DNA of 64,000 bases, taken from the NCBI GenBank assembly GCA_003514385.1, contig DOQR01000005.1, positions 95,553 through 159,552 of the forward strand, read 5' to 3'. This DNA comes from Oscillospiraceae bacterium. GTDB lineage: Bacteria > Bacillota > Clostridia > Oscillospirales > Acutalibacteraceae. The notes under the pieces are model-generated. The model made no database searches. It was not told the DNA's origin and worked only from the letters and a program-made list of their open reading frames with translations. Shown one piece after another: positions 1 to 8,722 of the stretch (positions within the stretch are counted from its first letter, which is position 1; the number at the start of each line of letters is the position of its first letter). Made by a program: the position numbers and the translations under genes.

Positions 1-159
1 CGTTTCGAGCTTCTGCCATTCGGCTTCGGCTTTTATCGAGTCCTCTTCGAGGCGTTTGTCCATGTCGTAGTACATGATGCTGCATCCGCAGTGGGGACAG
101 TTGGGCTTTAAGTCGAATATTCCGAGCTTACCGCCGCATTTCGGGCATTTGCGTTCCAT
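1..159 (-). CDS. zinc-ribbon protein, partial (runs off the left edge)
   Basis: Only the first 53 codons are in the window. The N-terminus carries two CxxC knuckles (CPKCGG near residues 5-10 and CPHCGC near 21-26), which is a zinc ribbon. A charged, helix-prone stretch rich in Glu, Lys and Asp follows. The ATG directly follows the TAA of the upstream transporter, and the GGAGAG in the end of that gene serves as ribosome site, so the two are translationally coupled. Zinc ribbons of this kind often head small membrane or regulatory proteins of Clostridia. The function cannot be told from this fragment. Confidence 0.8.
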   Translation of the reverse strand, partial: MERKCPKCGGKLGIFDLKPNCPHCGCSIMYYDMDKRLEEDSIKAEAEWQKLET

Positions 160-1632
160 TTATATCTCTCCTTCCGACTTGGATATCGTCTTCGAGTTAA
201 GCTCGCGGCGGGCGATCATCTCTTCCTGAATGTCCTTGAGCTTCTTGCCCTCGAGGTCATAGAATTTGTAGGGTATGAGCGAGATGAGCGACGCCACGGG
301 CGGGAGTATGGTGACCAGAGCCCAGAGCCAGAAACGGGTGTTTATCTGCGGGTTTTCAACAAGCTGAAGCGAGTTGTCCGCGAGCTGAACGGTGACAAGG
401 CCGATGACCGGGATTATGGCCGTTGCGATAGCCGTGCAGAGCGAGCCCGTGAGCTTGCTGATGAAGGTCAGCAGCGAGAACGCCATGCCCTCGTTCCTTT
501 CGCCCGTCTTCCACTCCATGTAGTCGACAGTGTCGCCTATCATCTTTGTGGGGACGACCATGTTTATGCTCGTCAGCGAGCTGAAGATGAAGCCCTGAAT
601 CATAAGCAGCGGGACAATGACCGCCGGGTTGCGATAGAATTTCATGCCGATTAGGAAGGTGGTCGTACCGACGAGTGCCTTGAGAATAGTTGTGCGAACG
701 ACTATCTGCTTCGACGTCCATCTTCTCTCGAGAGCGGGCAGCAGCAGATAAGTCAAAAATCCTGAAATAACTCCGGGGATGCCGATTATCGTGCCCCAGC
801 TCGCCGCGCCGAGGGAGAATATGTAAAAATACTGCGCGAATGTGTCGGTAACTCCGCCGACGGTTGCGAGAATGTTGGAGCAGACTATGAGAAGCAGGGG
901 CTTGTTCTTGAAAAGGAATCTGAAGCAGTCGAGAACCTTCGGCTCGTCGGAATTCTGAACCACGCGCTCGCGGCAGAAGATGCCGGAGAGCGAGAAGAGT
1001 CCCATGCCGACAGTGCCAGCGACAATACCCATGACAAGGAAGAGCTGGCGCATATTGATTCCGATAACGCCCTTGTTGCTCAGGTCGATGAGCAGGGATA
1101 TAACGGGCGTAGAAAGTCCGCCGATTATGCCGGAGAGGAAGCGCGCCGAGGTTATGGCGTTCGATCTGTCAACGGGGTTCGGGGATATCGCGGCGGACAG
1201 ACCCCAGAACGGGATGTCGCCTATTGTGTAGAAGAACTCCCAGATGAAATATGTGACGCACATATAGACTATCTTGAGCGTCGTTGACTGAACTCCCGCG
1301 AGGAATTCCGCGCCGCCGAAGAACACGACAGTCGCTATGCCGAGCGGTATCGGGACGAAGAGCAGATAGGGACGCAGTTTTCCGAGATTCGTGCGGGTCT
1401 TGTCAACTATCGTTCCCATCATCGGGTCGTTGAGTGCATCCCAGATGCCCATGACGGTTATCATCGTTGCGACCGCTGTGCTCGGTATGCCGAACACGGT
1501 CACAAGGAAGAACGTCAGCTGCATACGGACCATGTTGTAGCCGATGACCTGACCGCCGTTTGCCACGCCGTAGATAACCGTTTCTTTTACTCCGACGTAT
1601 CGTTTTTCTTTCAGCCTTTCGTTGTTAGCCAA
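160..1632 (-). CDS. GPH-family (MelB-like) sugar:cation symporter
   Basis: A 490-residue polytopic membrane protein with about twelve hydrophobic segments. Two signatures of the glycoside-pentoside-hexuronide:cation symporters are present: the loop DPMMGTIVDKTRTNLGKLRP near residue 70 and DYMEWKTGERNEGM near residue 370. The family moves mono- or oligosaccharides in with a cation; the substrate here is unknown. The start is a TTG preceded by GGAGGAGG at good spacing, and it overlaps the end of the upstream hydrolase gene by 8 bases. With the zinc-ribbon gene it forms a three-gene operon read from 2611 leftwards. A second, longer GPH transporter lies at 5280. Confidence 0.9.
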   Translation of the reverse strand: MANNERLKEKRYVGVKETVIYGVANGGQVIGYNMVRMQLTFFLVTVFGIPSTAVATMITVMGIWDALNDPMMGTIVDKTRTNLGKLRPYLLFVPIPLGIATVVFFGGAEFLAGVQSTTLKIVYMCVTYFIWEFFYTIGDIPFWGLSAAISPNPVDRSNAITSARFLSGIIGGLSTPVISLLIDLSNKGVIGINMRQLFLVMGIVAGTVGMGLFSLSGIFCRERVVQNSDEPKVLDCFRFLFKNKPLLLIVCSNILATVGGVTDTFAQYFYIFSLGAASWGTIIGIPGVISGFLTYLLLPALERRWTSKQIVVRTTILKALVGTTTFLIGMKFYRNPAVIVPLLMIQGFIFSSLTSINMVVPTKMIGDTVDYMEWKTGERNEGMAFSLLTFISKLTGSLCTAIATAIIPVIGLVTVQLADNSLQLVENPQINTRFWLWALVTILPPVASLISLIPYKFYDLEGKKLKDIQEEMIARRELNSKTISKSEGEI

Positions 1633-2611
1633 TTTGTTTTCCTCCTCCGGGCGCGGAAAGCGCAGATGTATTTTCAGTGTTTTCGCATTCGTTTATGAAT
1701 TTTTCCGCCGCCGCCTCATAAGCGCGCGGGTCGGTATAGTAGCTCTGCGCGTGAACCGCATTTTCGACCGTCAGCATTTCTTTTTGGGTCGGGCACGCGT
1801 CAAACAGCTCTTTCTGCATCTTTACGGGCACGAGCGCGTCTTTTGCGCCGTGAATAAAAAGTATCGGCACTTTCGCGCTGCGAACGGATTTTATCGGCGA
1901 TGCGTCGCGCAGGCTGTATTTGCAGATTATGCGGCAATACAGATCGAATATATATAGCAGGGGGAACGCCGGGAGCCCGAACGGATTTTTGAGCTGATAG
2001 GCGAATTCATCCCATGCGCTCGTGTAGGAGCAGTCCGCGATGATTCCCTTGACCGCCGGGTCGGTTATTTTGTCGCTCATCATTAGAACCGTCGCGCCGC
2101 CCATCGACACGCCGAGTAGGAATATGTCAAGCTCCGGGAATCGTTTGCGGGCGCAGTCTATCCAAAGAAAAGTGTCCTTTGATTCGTGCGTGCCGTAGCC
2201 TAAGAATTTTCCCTCGCTCTCGCCGCAGCCGCGGTGCTCCGGCATCAGAATTGTATAACCCATGCGGTGAAAGTACGGTGCGGAAAAGCAGAATTCGCAT
2301 ATCCCTGAGCTGTGCGCCCCGTGGCAGGCGATTATCATGCGCCCGTTGCTCTTCTCGGGCAGGAGCAGGCGCGCATATATCTTTTCGCCGTTCGATGCCG
2401 TAAGCGTGAGCTTTTCGAACGGCATTTTCCCGAACTCTTCTTCGGCTTTTCTGTGATCTTTTGCAAAGTCATCCTCAACCTCGCCTTTTGCGGCGGGCAG
2501 CTTTATCGGCTTATACCATATTACCTGATTGAACAGGAAGCCGCATATCGCGAACAGCAGCACAACGGCTATCGCGAGCACAACAAGCAGAATTATTATC
2601 ACGGTGTTCAT
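1625..2611 (-). CDS. membrane-anchored alpha/beta hydrolase
   Basis: A 328-residue protein. Residues 5-28 form an uncleaved hydrophobic anchor. An alpha/beta hydrolase domain follows, with an HGAHSSG oxyanion-type loop near residue 97, the nucleophile elbow GVSMGG (Ser169), a likely acid Asp258 in HGAKDALVP, and His287 as the third triad member. This is the BEM46/YqkD-like type of serine hydrolase, and the natural ester or peptide substrate is not known. It is the first gene of the operon: a near-consensus promoter lies 44 bases upstream and an AAAGGTG ribosome site precedes the ATG. Its last 8 bases overlap the transporter start. Hydrolase plus sugar symporter suggests removal of an ester group from an imported glycan, but that is inference. 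Confidence 0.85.
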   Translation of the reverse strand: MNTVIIILLVVLAIAVVLLFAICGFLFNQVIWYKPIKLPAAKGEVEDDFAKDHRKAEEEFGKMPFEKLTLTASNGEKIYARLLLPEKSNGRMIIACHGAHSSGICEFCFSAPYFHRMGYTILMPEHRGCGESEGKFLGYGTHESKDTFLWIDCARKRFPELDIFLLGVSMGGATVLMMSDKITDPAVKGIIADCSYTSAWDEFAYQLKNPFGLPAFPLLYIFDLYCRIICKYSLRDASPIKSVRSAKVPILFIHGAKDALVPVKMQKELFDACPTQKEMLTVENAVHAQSYYTDPRAYEAAAEKFINECENTENTSALSAPGGGKQIG

Positions 2612-2654
2612 AATTCGGCACCTTTCAGATATTCTGTCGTATCAGACAAGCTCC

Positions 2655-2683
2655 ATTATACTGAAATAAAACCCAAAAAGCAA
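2655..2683 (-). promoter_or_regulatory. sigma-A type promoter of the hydrolase/transporter operon
   Basis: Read on the minus strand there is TTGCTT, a 17-bp spacer and a perfect TATAAT, placed 44 bases before the hydrolase ATG. The rest of the 2612-2905 gap is A+T-rich and shows no reading frame or hairpin I can support. Confidence 0.7.
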
Positions 2684-2906
2684 TACAAATTCAACATAAA
2701 GATAAAAATTTATATACATAATTATATGAAACTTTTACAAAAAATTACAGACGGCAGGTAAAAAACACATTTTTCGGAAAAATAGCGTCAAACTCAGCTT
2801 GAATATAAAATAATTTTCACCGCTTCGGCTGTATTGATTTTTCGTTGCTTTCGTCGCCAACTTGAAAACACATATAAAAAGTACTCTTTTTTCGGTAAAA
2901 AATACC

Positions 2907-2934
2907 TTTACTCCGTGAAAAGCTATGATATACT
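2907..2934 (+). promoter_or_regulatory. promoter of the GH30 gene
   Basis: TTTACT, a 16-bp spacer and TATACT. The predicted transcript starts near 2941, which leaves almost no leader for an ATG at 2945 and argues for a downstream start codon. The -35 region is contained in a TTTACTC motif that recurs between the AraC gene and the transporter at 5210-5238. Confidence 0.55.
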
Positions 2935-2983
2935 TTAGAATAAGATGAAAAATATATGCACTTTTCACATGGGGGCATTGAAA

Positions 2984-4351
2984 TTGAAGCTGAATATAAA
3001 TGAAGAGAAGCGATATCAGACTATAGAAGGCTTCGGCGCGAGCAGCGCATGGTGGGCGCAGATAGTCGGAAACTGGACTCATGAGGATCCGATAAGCGGC
3101 AAACCGGTCAGAGACAGAATCAGCGAGCTGCTTTTCAGCAAGATCGAGGGCATCGGTCTTGGCATCTACCGCTACAATATCGGCGGCGGTTCGAAGCACA
3201 GCGGACGCGGCACATTCAGCGAACCCGCGCGGGCGACCGAGTGCTTTGAGACCGCTCCCGGCGAATACGACTGGTCGCGCGATGCTGCGGCGGTCTATAT
3301 GATGCGCCGTGCCGTCAGCGACGGTGCGAACGAGGTTATTTTCTTCGTCAATTCTCCGATAGAACGCCTGACGAATAACCACAAGACGCATCTCGACAAG
3401 CATCAGATATTCAGAGAGAATATAAAAAAGAAGAACTATCCTGCGTTTGCCAAATACTGTGCCGATGTTGCCGAGCATTTTATCGGCGAGGGCATACCCG
3501 TAAAATATATCTCGCCCGTCAATGAGCCGTTCTGGGTCTGGAACGGCGGGCAGGAGGGCTGCCACTACAGACCCTCGAGCTGCCGCAAGGTGCTCCGCGC
3601 GTTCGTCAAAGAGCTTGACGGTAGGAAAACTCTCGACGGCGTTCGGCTCTCCGGCTGCGAAAACGGAGATATCCGCTGGTTCAACAAGAGCTATTCGCGC
3701 GCCGTTTTGGGCGATCCGCTCGTCCGCACTCGCCTCGGCGCTCTCGATATCCATTCCTATTGCCTGCATATGCCAATCCCGTTTTTTAACAATCGCATGA
3801 GCTTCCTCAAACGGTTCGCGAAGTGGATGAGCAAAAAATATCCGGATGTCCCTGTCAATATGAGCGAATGGACTCATATGCAGGGCGGACGCGACAAGGG
3901 CATGGACTCGGCACTCGTCACGGCGAATGTTATGTATGAAGATCTGTCCGTGCTCAATGTTATCTCGTGGCAGCATTGGATAGCTGTGTCCGAGGTCAAC
4001 TATTGCGACGGGCTAATATACATAAATCTTGGCGATAAAACTTTTGAGATGACCAAACGCTACTATGTTACGGGTAACTTCTCGAAATATATTCCCGCAG
4101 GTTCCGTTCGCGTTGATGCCGCCTGCGATGATCCCGAGCTGCGCCTGCTCGCGTTCAAGTATGACGGCGGCTGTGCGGTTATAGTGATAAACAGCACCGA
4201 AAAAGAAAAAGAGCTGAGCCTGCCGGAGCAGTACTCAGCCGTAAAATCAGCGGTCACGGACGATAACAACGATCTTCGCGAATATGACATCGCCGCCCCC
4301 GAACATATAAAAATCACGCCGAGATCGGTGACGACAATTATTCTGCGCTGA
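2984..4351 (+). CDS. glycoside hydrolase family 30 enzyme, intracellular
   Basis: A (beta/alpha)8 glycosidase with C-terminal beta-sandwich, about 455 residues, no signal peptide. It shows the GH30 opening IEGFGASSAWWAQ, the acid/base Glu181 in SPVNEPFW, and the nucleophile Glu295 in NMSEWTHMQGG. The closing motif VISWQHWIAVSE is also typical. The NEPFWxWxGGQEGCHY context resembles the endo-beta-1,6-galactanase branch more than glucosylceramidases, so the substrate may be a beta-1,6-linked glycan (inference). I chose TTG 2984 because GGGGG at 2971-2975 is the only plausible ribosome site and the promoter places the transcript start near 2941. ATG 2945 or 2969 are in-frame alternatives. The 3' end overlaps the convergent AraC gene by 14 bases. 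Imported oligosaccharides from the neighbouring transporter are the likely substrate pool. Confidence 0.85.
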   Translation: MKLNINEEKRYQTIEGFGASSAWWAQIVGNWTHEDPISGKPVRDRISELLFSKIEGIGLGIYRYNIGGGSKHSGRGTFSEPARATECFETAPGEYDWSRDAAAVYMMRRAVSDGANEVIFFVNSPIERLTNNHKTHLDKHQIFRENIKKKNYPAFAKYCADVAEHFIGEGIPVKYISPVNEPFWVWNGGQEGCHYRPSSCRKVLRAFVKELDGRKTLDGVRLSGCENGDIRWFNKSYSRAVLGDPLVRTRLGALDIHSYCLHMPIPFFNNRMSFLKRFAKWMSKKYPDVPVNMSEWTHMQGGRDKGMDSALVTANVMYEDLSVLNVISWQHWIAVSEVNYCDGLIYINLGDKTFEMTKRYYVTGNFSKYIPAGSVRVDAACDDPELRLLAFKYDGGCAVIVINSTEKEKELSLPEQYSAVKSAVTDDNNDLREYDIAAPEHIKITPRSVTTIILR

Positions 4352-5198
4352 GGTCGGATTTGAGCTTCTTTCTGTATTGATTCGGCGACATGCCGTATGC
4401 TTTCATAAACGCCTTTCTGAAATGGCTGCGGTCGCAAAAGCCGATAAGCGAGCTTATGGCGTCTATCGTCAAATCGGTACTTTTGAGAAAATATTCGGCG
4501 GAAGAGAGCTTGCACTGCATGTGATACTGCGATGTCGATATGCCGTATTTTCTGATGAACAGGTCGTTCATCGTGTTCTGTGAGATGCCGAATTTCAGCG
4601 ACAGATCTTTGTTCGTCAGCCGCTCGTTGCATTGCTTCTCGATGTATTTCTTTATGTCAAGAACGACGTTGTCGGCGGTCTTGATATACGGCGCGTCCTC
4701 GCGGCTCCGGCTGTTCGCGGGGGTAGCCATCGCCATTTCGAATATGATTCCGTGGACGAGGAGCATCAGCTTCTTGTCGTTGTCGAGCATATCCCTGCCG
4801 AGCGCGGTCTGCTTTATCTGGCTGTAATATGACGTGATGTCAAGGTGCTTTATATACACCTGCTGATCTATATTGTAAAAATCGAGCCACCTGTCTATGA
4901 GACTCCCGTATACCGTTACCCAGACTTTTGAATATGGCTTTTTGTCGTCGGAGTAGTAGGAGTAGCCGCTGCCTTTCTTTATTATATAGCAGTCGCCTTT
5001 TTCAACTGTGGTGACCGTTCCGTTGTGCTCGATATACCCGACCCCGTCGGTCACGCATTCGATTATTGTGTTTGAGTTGTCTTTTAGCGAGATTATGTAG
5101 TCGGTGTCGGGAAAGAGCCTGCCGAAAGAATGAAGATGAAAAAGATCGCTGTTCTGATTCTTGTCGTATAAGTACATCTCTTCGTTGAATATCGGCAT
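4338..5198 (-). CDS. AraC-family transcriptional regulator
   Basis: A 286-residue protein with a cupin-like sensor domain (roughly residues 20-150) and two C-terminal helix-turn-helix units (about 185-280). The second HTH carries the family signature IGFCDRSHFRKAFMKAYGMSPNQYR. Such regulators bind a sugar or glycan fragment and usually activate neighbouring uptake and glycosidase genes. It lies between the GH30 gene and the divergent GPH transporter, which fits a local regulator of both. AAAGGTGA precedes its ATG. Two TTTTACTC repeats exactly 21 bp apart lie just upstream, a spacing typical for AraC-type half-sites. Confidence 0.9.
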   Translation of the reverse strand: MPIFNEEMYLYDKNQNSDLFHLHSFGRLFPDTDYIISLKDNSNTIIECVTDGVGYIEHNGTVTTVEKGDCYIIKKGSGYSYYSDDKKPYSKVWVTVYGSLIDRWLDFYNIDQQVYIKHLDITSYYSQIKQTALGRDMLDNDKKLMLLVHGIIFEMAMATPANSRSREDAPYIKTADNVVLDIKKYIEKQCNERLTNKDLSLKFGISQNTMNDLFIRKYGISTSQYHMQCKLSSAEYFLKSTDLTIDAISSLIGFCDRSHFRKAFMKAYGMSPNQYRKKLKSDLSAE

Positions 5199-5209
5199 AG
5201 CATCACCTT

Positions 5210-5238
5210 TTTTACTCGTAGCATTTGATATTTTACTC
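5210..5238. promoter_or_regulatory. candidate AraC operator: 21-bp-spaced direct repeat
   Basis: TTTTACTC occurs at 5210-5217 and again at 5231-5238, 21 bp apart (two helical turns), between the divergent AraC and transporter genes. The core TTTACTC also lies in the GH30 promoter at 2907-2913, and TACTC at 2882-2886. The transporter has a TATACT at 5242-5247 but no good -35, as expected for an activator-dependent promoter. Binding by the AraC protein at 4338 is inference. Confidence 0.45.
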
Positions 5239-5279
5239 TTTTATACTAACACATTGAACTCATCTTAACAAGGGGGAAT

Positions 5280-7598
5280 ATGACTGTGAAAATCGCCGGA
5301 AAAATCAAATCCGTTGTTTCTTCGGTCAAAACGCACTGGAACAAGCCGCCGAAAGAGCGGTATATGAGCTATAAGGAGATAGCCTCGCTCTCTGTTGGCG
5401 GCATAGGCGTCAGATTTATAGTCTACTGCGTGTCGAATATGATAATCGCCGTCGGCAATACGCTAATAGGCAACACTATCGGTATCGACCCCGGCGCGCT
5501 CTATGTAATATATATACTCAGCATTCTCTCGGGCTTCCCGCTGACTGCACTGCGCGCGAAGATGATTGACAATACGCGCAGCATGAAGGGCAAGTACCGC
5601 CCGTATATCCTGACCATGGGTATCCCGACTGTAATTCTCGGCATCGGCTTCGTGTGGATGCCGTATGAGCATATGTCGCTGACAATGAAGTGCATAGTCG
5701 TCTTGCTGTTCAATGTCGGCTTCCAGTTCTTCTATAATTTCATGGTCGATGCCTACGAGAGCCTTATAAATGTCCTTTCGCCCAACACGATAGAGCGCTC
5801 GGATGTCCTCTCGATAAGATGCGTTGTCGAGAATCTTTCGCCGTCGATAGCGGGCATATTCCTGCCGATAGCGGCGCGGCTTATAACAAACGACAACACC
5901 CTCTACGATATGCGAATATACAGGGTGCTCTATCCGCCGATGCTGCTCGTCGGATTTTTGATATCCCTGCTCGTCTATGTCAATGTCGAGGAGAAGATAG
6001 TCCAGGCAAAGACCCATGTTATCCGTATAAAATTTATCGACGCGCTCAAGGCGATAGCGCAGAATAAATATTTCTGGATAATCTCGCTCGCCGGTTGGAT
6101 AGGCTTCCTTGAAAGCTCGTTCAACAGTATTCTCGGATGGATGTATAACTATCAGGGCGCGTGCTCACCGGGCCAGTATTCGCTGATAATCGCGATATCC
6201 GGCAACGCCTCGTTCTGGCCGAATCTCGTCGCGCCGTTCCTTATCAGAAAGTACGGCAAAAAGAAGATACTCGTTGTAACGAATCTTTTCAATATCGGCT
6301 TTATTGCGCTGATGCTCCCGATAGTCCGCCGAACGGGCGACCCGGGAATAATATGGATGCTGCTCATATGCATCTTCGTCAACCAGTTCATAACTTCGCT
6401 TGGTCATCTTCTCAACCCGAGCATTCAGGCGGATATAAGAGACTATCAGCAGTATAAAACGGGCGAGCGAATAGACGGAATGTTCACCGCGGTCGGGCTT
6501 ATAGGCAGTGTCATAACGCTCGCCACAGGCTCCGTTCTTCCGGCAATATACGAGGGCGCGGGACTCAATCGCAGTGTCGCCTTGTCGCTCGGCTACGACG
6601 GCTCGAATGTCTATGACGTTCTCTATAACCATGACTATTTTGTTCGCATAAGCAGCGTTCTCGTTATCGCGTCCGTTGTCGGTGCGGTGCTCAATGTCAT
6701 TCCGCTCTTTTTCTATGATTTCACCGAGGTCAAGCAGAAGGCGATAGTCAAGGTGCTAAAAATAAGGGCACTTTTCGAGGACTACGGAAACAATGTCCTC
6801 GCAGACGATGCGCTTGTCGAGACGGTCGATATTATAAAAGAAGCCGAAGAATATTCCGGCCGCGAAATGAATGTCCTCTCAAAGGACGGAATAAAACAGG
6901 CGAAAAAGTTCGGTGACAAGGCACTTGTAAAGGCAGCCAAGAAAGAGTATAATCTTAAAGCTCAGGAAAACGAGAAGATAGAGATATCCCGTTTTGTCCT
7001 CGCGGAGCTCGACCGATTTAACACACCGGAGGGCATGGAGGATCTTGAGATTGCGAAGAAGATAAGCGCGGCGGGGCTCAGCGACTTCATGTCCGCAATA
7101 GAACTCAAAAAGAGCGATGTCAAGCGTATGCCCAAGGCGACCGCGCAGCAGAAAGAGCGCAGAAAAGATATGTTAAGACTCGTCGGCGATATCAAAACAG
7201 CGCGCAAGACCGCCGCGAAATATTATCCCAACGGCATCGAACCGTTTGACAGCTCTGTTTTCGCGGGGCTCTTCAAGCGTGAGGACGAGGCGGAAGTCAA
7301 TATGAAGCGCGTCACGGACAGCATGAAGCTCGCCAAAGAGTCAAAAGATAAAGCATCTATTGCAGAGCTCAAAGCAGAGCTTCGGCAGGTGCGCGCCGAA
7401 AAACAGCGCGTTCAGCTTGAGATAAAGAAAGCGACCGACGAAAACTCGCTCTATTACAGAGCCGCAAAGCCGTATCTCGACGCAGTGAGAACGATAGCGC
7501 AGAGCGAGAATTACAGCCGATGCGAAGATATATTTGCCCTCTATGACGGGGCAAAGGAGCGCATCGCGCAGCACGAAAGCGCAGAGGCGGCGGTCTGA
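5280..7598 (+). CDS. GPH-family sugar transporter with long cytoplasmic C-terminal tail
   Basis: A 772-residue protein. Residues 1 to about 480 are a GPH symporter with about twelve membrane segments and the family motifs MIDNTRSMKGKYRPY and DIRDYQQYKTGERIDGMF. The remaining 290 residues are hydrophilic, Lys/Glu-rich and helical, with a coiled-coil-like part near 680-720. The tail does not show the His-containing IIA domain known from LacS, so a regulatory or scaffolding role is only a guess. The first transporter in the window (490 residues) lacks it. A strong AAGGGGG ribosome site precedes the ATG. It is divergent from the AraC gene and followed at 27 bases by the remains of a glycosidase-like gene, which suggests an original uptake and cleavage operon. 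Confidence 0.88.
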   Translation: MTVKIAGKIKSVVSSVKTHWNKPPKERYMSYKEIASLSVGGIGVRFIVYCVSNMIIAVGNTLIGNTIGIDPGALYVIYILSILSGFPLTALRAKMIDNTRSMKGKYRPYILTMGIPTVILGIGFVWMPYEHMSLTMKCIVVLLFNVGFQFFYNFMVDAYESLINVLSPNTIERSDVLSIRCVVENLSPSIAGIFLPIAARLITNDNTLYDMRIYRVLYPPMLLVGFLISLLVYVNVEEKIVQAKTHVIRIKFIDALKAIAQNKYFWIISLAGWIGFLESSFNSILGWMYNYQGACSPGQYSLIIAISGNASFWPNLVAPFLIRKYGKKKILVVTNLFNIGFIALMLPIVRRTGDPGIIWMLLICIFVNQFITSLGHLLNPSIQADIRDYQQYKTGERIDGMFTAVGLIGSVITLATGSVLPAIYEGAGLNRSVALSLGYDGSNVYDVLYNHDYFVRISSVLVIASVVGAVLNVIPLFFYDFTEVKQKAIVKVLKIRALFEDYGNNVLADDALVETVDIIKEAEEYSGREMNVLSKDGIKQAKKFGDKALVKAAKKEYNLKAQENEKIEISRFVLAELDRFNTPEGMEDLEIAKKISAAGLSDFMSAIELKKSDVKRMPKATAQQKERRKDMLRLVGDIKTARKTAAKYYPNGIEPFDSSVFAGLFKREDEAEVNMKRVTDSMKLAKESKDKASIAELKAELRQVRAEKQRVQLEIKKATDENSLYYRAAKPYLDAVRTIAQSENYSRCEDIFALYDGAKERIAQHESAEAAV

Positions 7599-7624
7599 TA
7601 ATACGCTCAAACAGGAGAAGAAAA

Positions 7625-8527
7625 ATGGACGACAAACTCAAAAACGCTCTTTATGAGCGCTATACGAGGTCGTGCAGACCGCAGTATTTCGCCTCGTGGG
7701 CGAAGCCGAAAGCCTCGGAGCTGAACATACTCCGCCACAGGCATCTCGGTGGGAATCAAGAGGTGATATGAGATATCGCTAAAGACAGCGGAAAGGCAGC
7801 CGACCATATCGAAATGGCGGGCTTTTATGCCTCCGCGATAATCAGCTACGGCAAGAACAAAAACGGCGAGCTGAAGCTGATGAAGCATCTGACGGTGCCG
7901 ACCCTGCGCTTCAAGCCCGATCTGACCGAGTCGTCGTTTAGCCATAATTTTAACGGCTGTGCCGCAGTGATAAAGCAAAACGGCATGGCGCTCACAGAAT
8001 ATCCTGAGACCGTCTCCGTCAAGGGCGATTTGTCTATATCTTCGCGAGCAGGCGACGGAACCGAGATTATACGCAGGTTCACTCCCGCCGTTGATCAGCC
8101 CGCGCTTATCGAGACTGTTACGGTTTTCAACCGCTCCGATAAAACACAGAAATATGAAGTGTTCGGCGCATATTACAGCGAGTCGGTGAACGCTTTATGG
8201 TGCGTTGGGGACAAAAATATAACCGCCGAAAGTTCGGCAGTGTTCGGCGATATTTTCGAGCCGACCGCTCAGCGGAGCCGCGAATATGAAATCGCTCCCG
8301 GCGATTGCTTCACTTTTTACTGTGTCTATTATGCCTATCAGACCGAGATGCTTTCAGCATTTTCAATACATGACGAGATAGCAAAGCGCGATAAGTTTAT
8401 ATTAAATATGTTCGGTTCGCTCAGACTCGAATCCGGTATCCCGGAGCTTGACGCGCAGTTTGCCCACTGCATTTTGCGCGGCAGCGGTGCGTCGAGTCGC
8501 CGCACCCTACAAGGTGCTTATCAATAA
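7625..8527 (+). pseudogene. broken glycosidase-like gene (in-frame TGA, 3' end lost)
   Basis: A good ribosome site (AGGAGAAG) precedes ATG 7625. The frame runs 47 codons to a TGA at 7766-7768 or within two bases of it, then continues open in the same frame to 8525. Context after the TGA (DIAKDSGKAADHIEMAG) suggests a lost Trp codon, TGG to TGA. The readable part is about 300 residues of a beta-sandwich-like domain. Its end, PELDAQFAHCILRGS, reads like the linker into an alpha/alpha-barrel of large glycosidases, but the barrel is absent: from about 8490 the sequence changes to an unrelated short tail. I do not know the exact family. TGA stops many other genes here, so recoding is unlikely. A shorter product starting at ATG 7814 is possible but would lack a catalytic domain. 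Confidence 0.7.
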
Positions 8528-8661
8528 AATTGTGCAAACTCCGTGGGCGGATGATATCTGTTCTTACATCATTGTGACAATTCGCAATATTAATACGACT
8601 GTCTATATCCTATACCCACACTCGCGCCCTCCAACTTATAAACACATCCCTATCTCATGTC

Positions 8662-8703
8662 GAAATGAAAAAATCCTACCCACGAAAGCCGTGGATAGGA
8701 TTT
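8662..8703 (-). terminator. rho-independent terminator of the WYL regulator gene
   Basis: An inverted repeat (AAATCCTA-C-CCACG / CGTGG-A-TAGGATTT, 8671-8703) is followed on the minus strand by a run of six T. The stretch 8528-8661 between the broken gene and this hairpin holds no reading frame, RNA or repeat that I recognise. Confidence 0.75.
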
Positions 8704-8722
8704 GCTGTTTTACTCGTTCTGT

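Noticed and set aside
2735-3976. A 413-codon open frame on the minus strand
   Set aside because: Mostly antisense to the GH30 gene; low-complexity Arg/Ala/Asp pattern and no ribosome site.
7760-7775. TGA recoding as Trp or selenocysteine
   Set aside because: TGA ends many intact genes in the window, no SECIS-like hairpin follows, and the 3' end of the gene is also missing.
8485-8530. Group II intron 5' end (GTGCG-like start) at the break of the glycosidase-like gene
   Set aside because: No domain V hairpin, no reverse transcriptase and no 3' junction are present in the next 200 bases.
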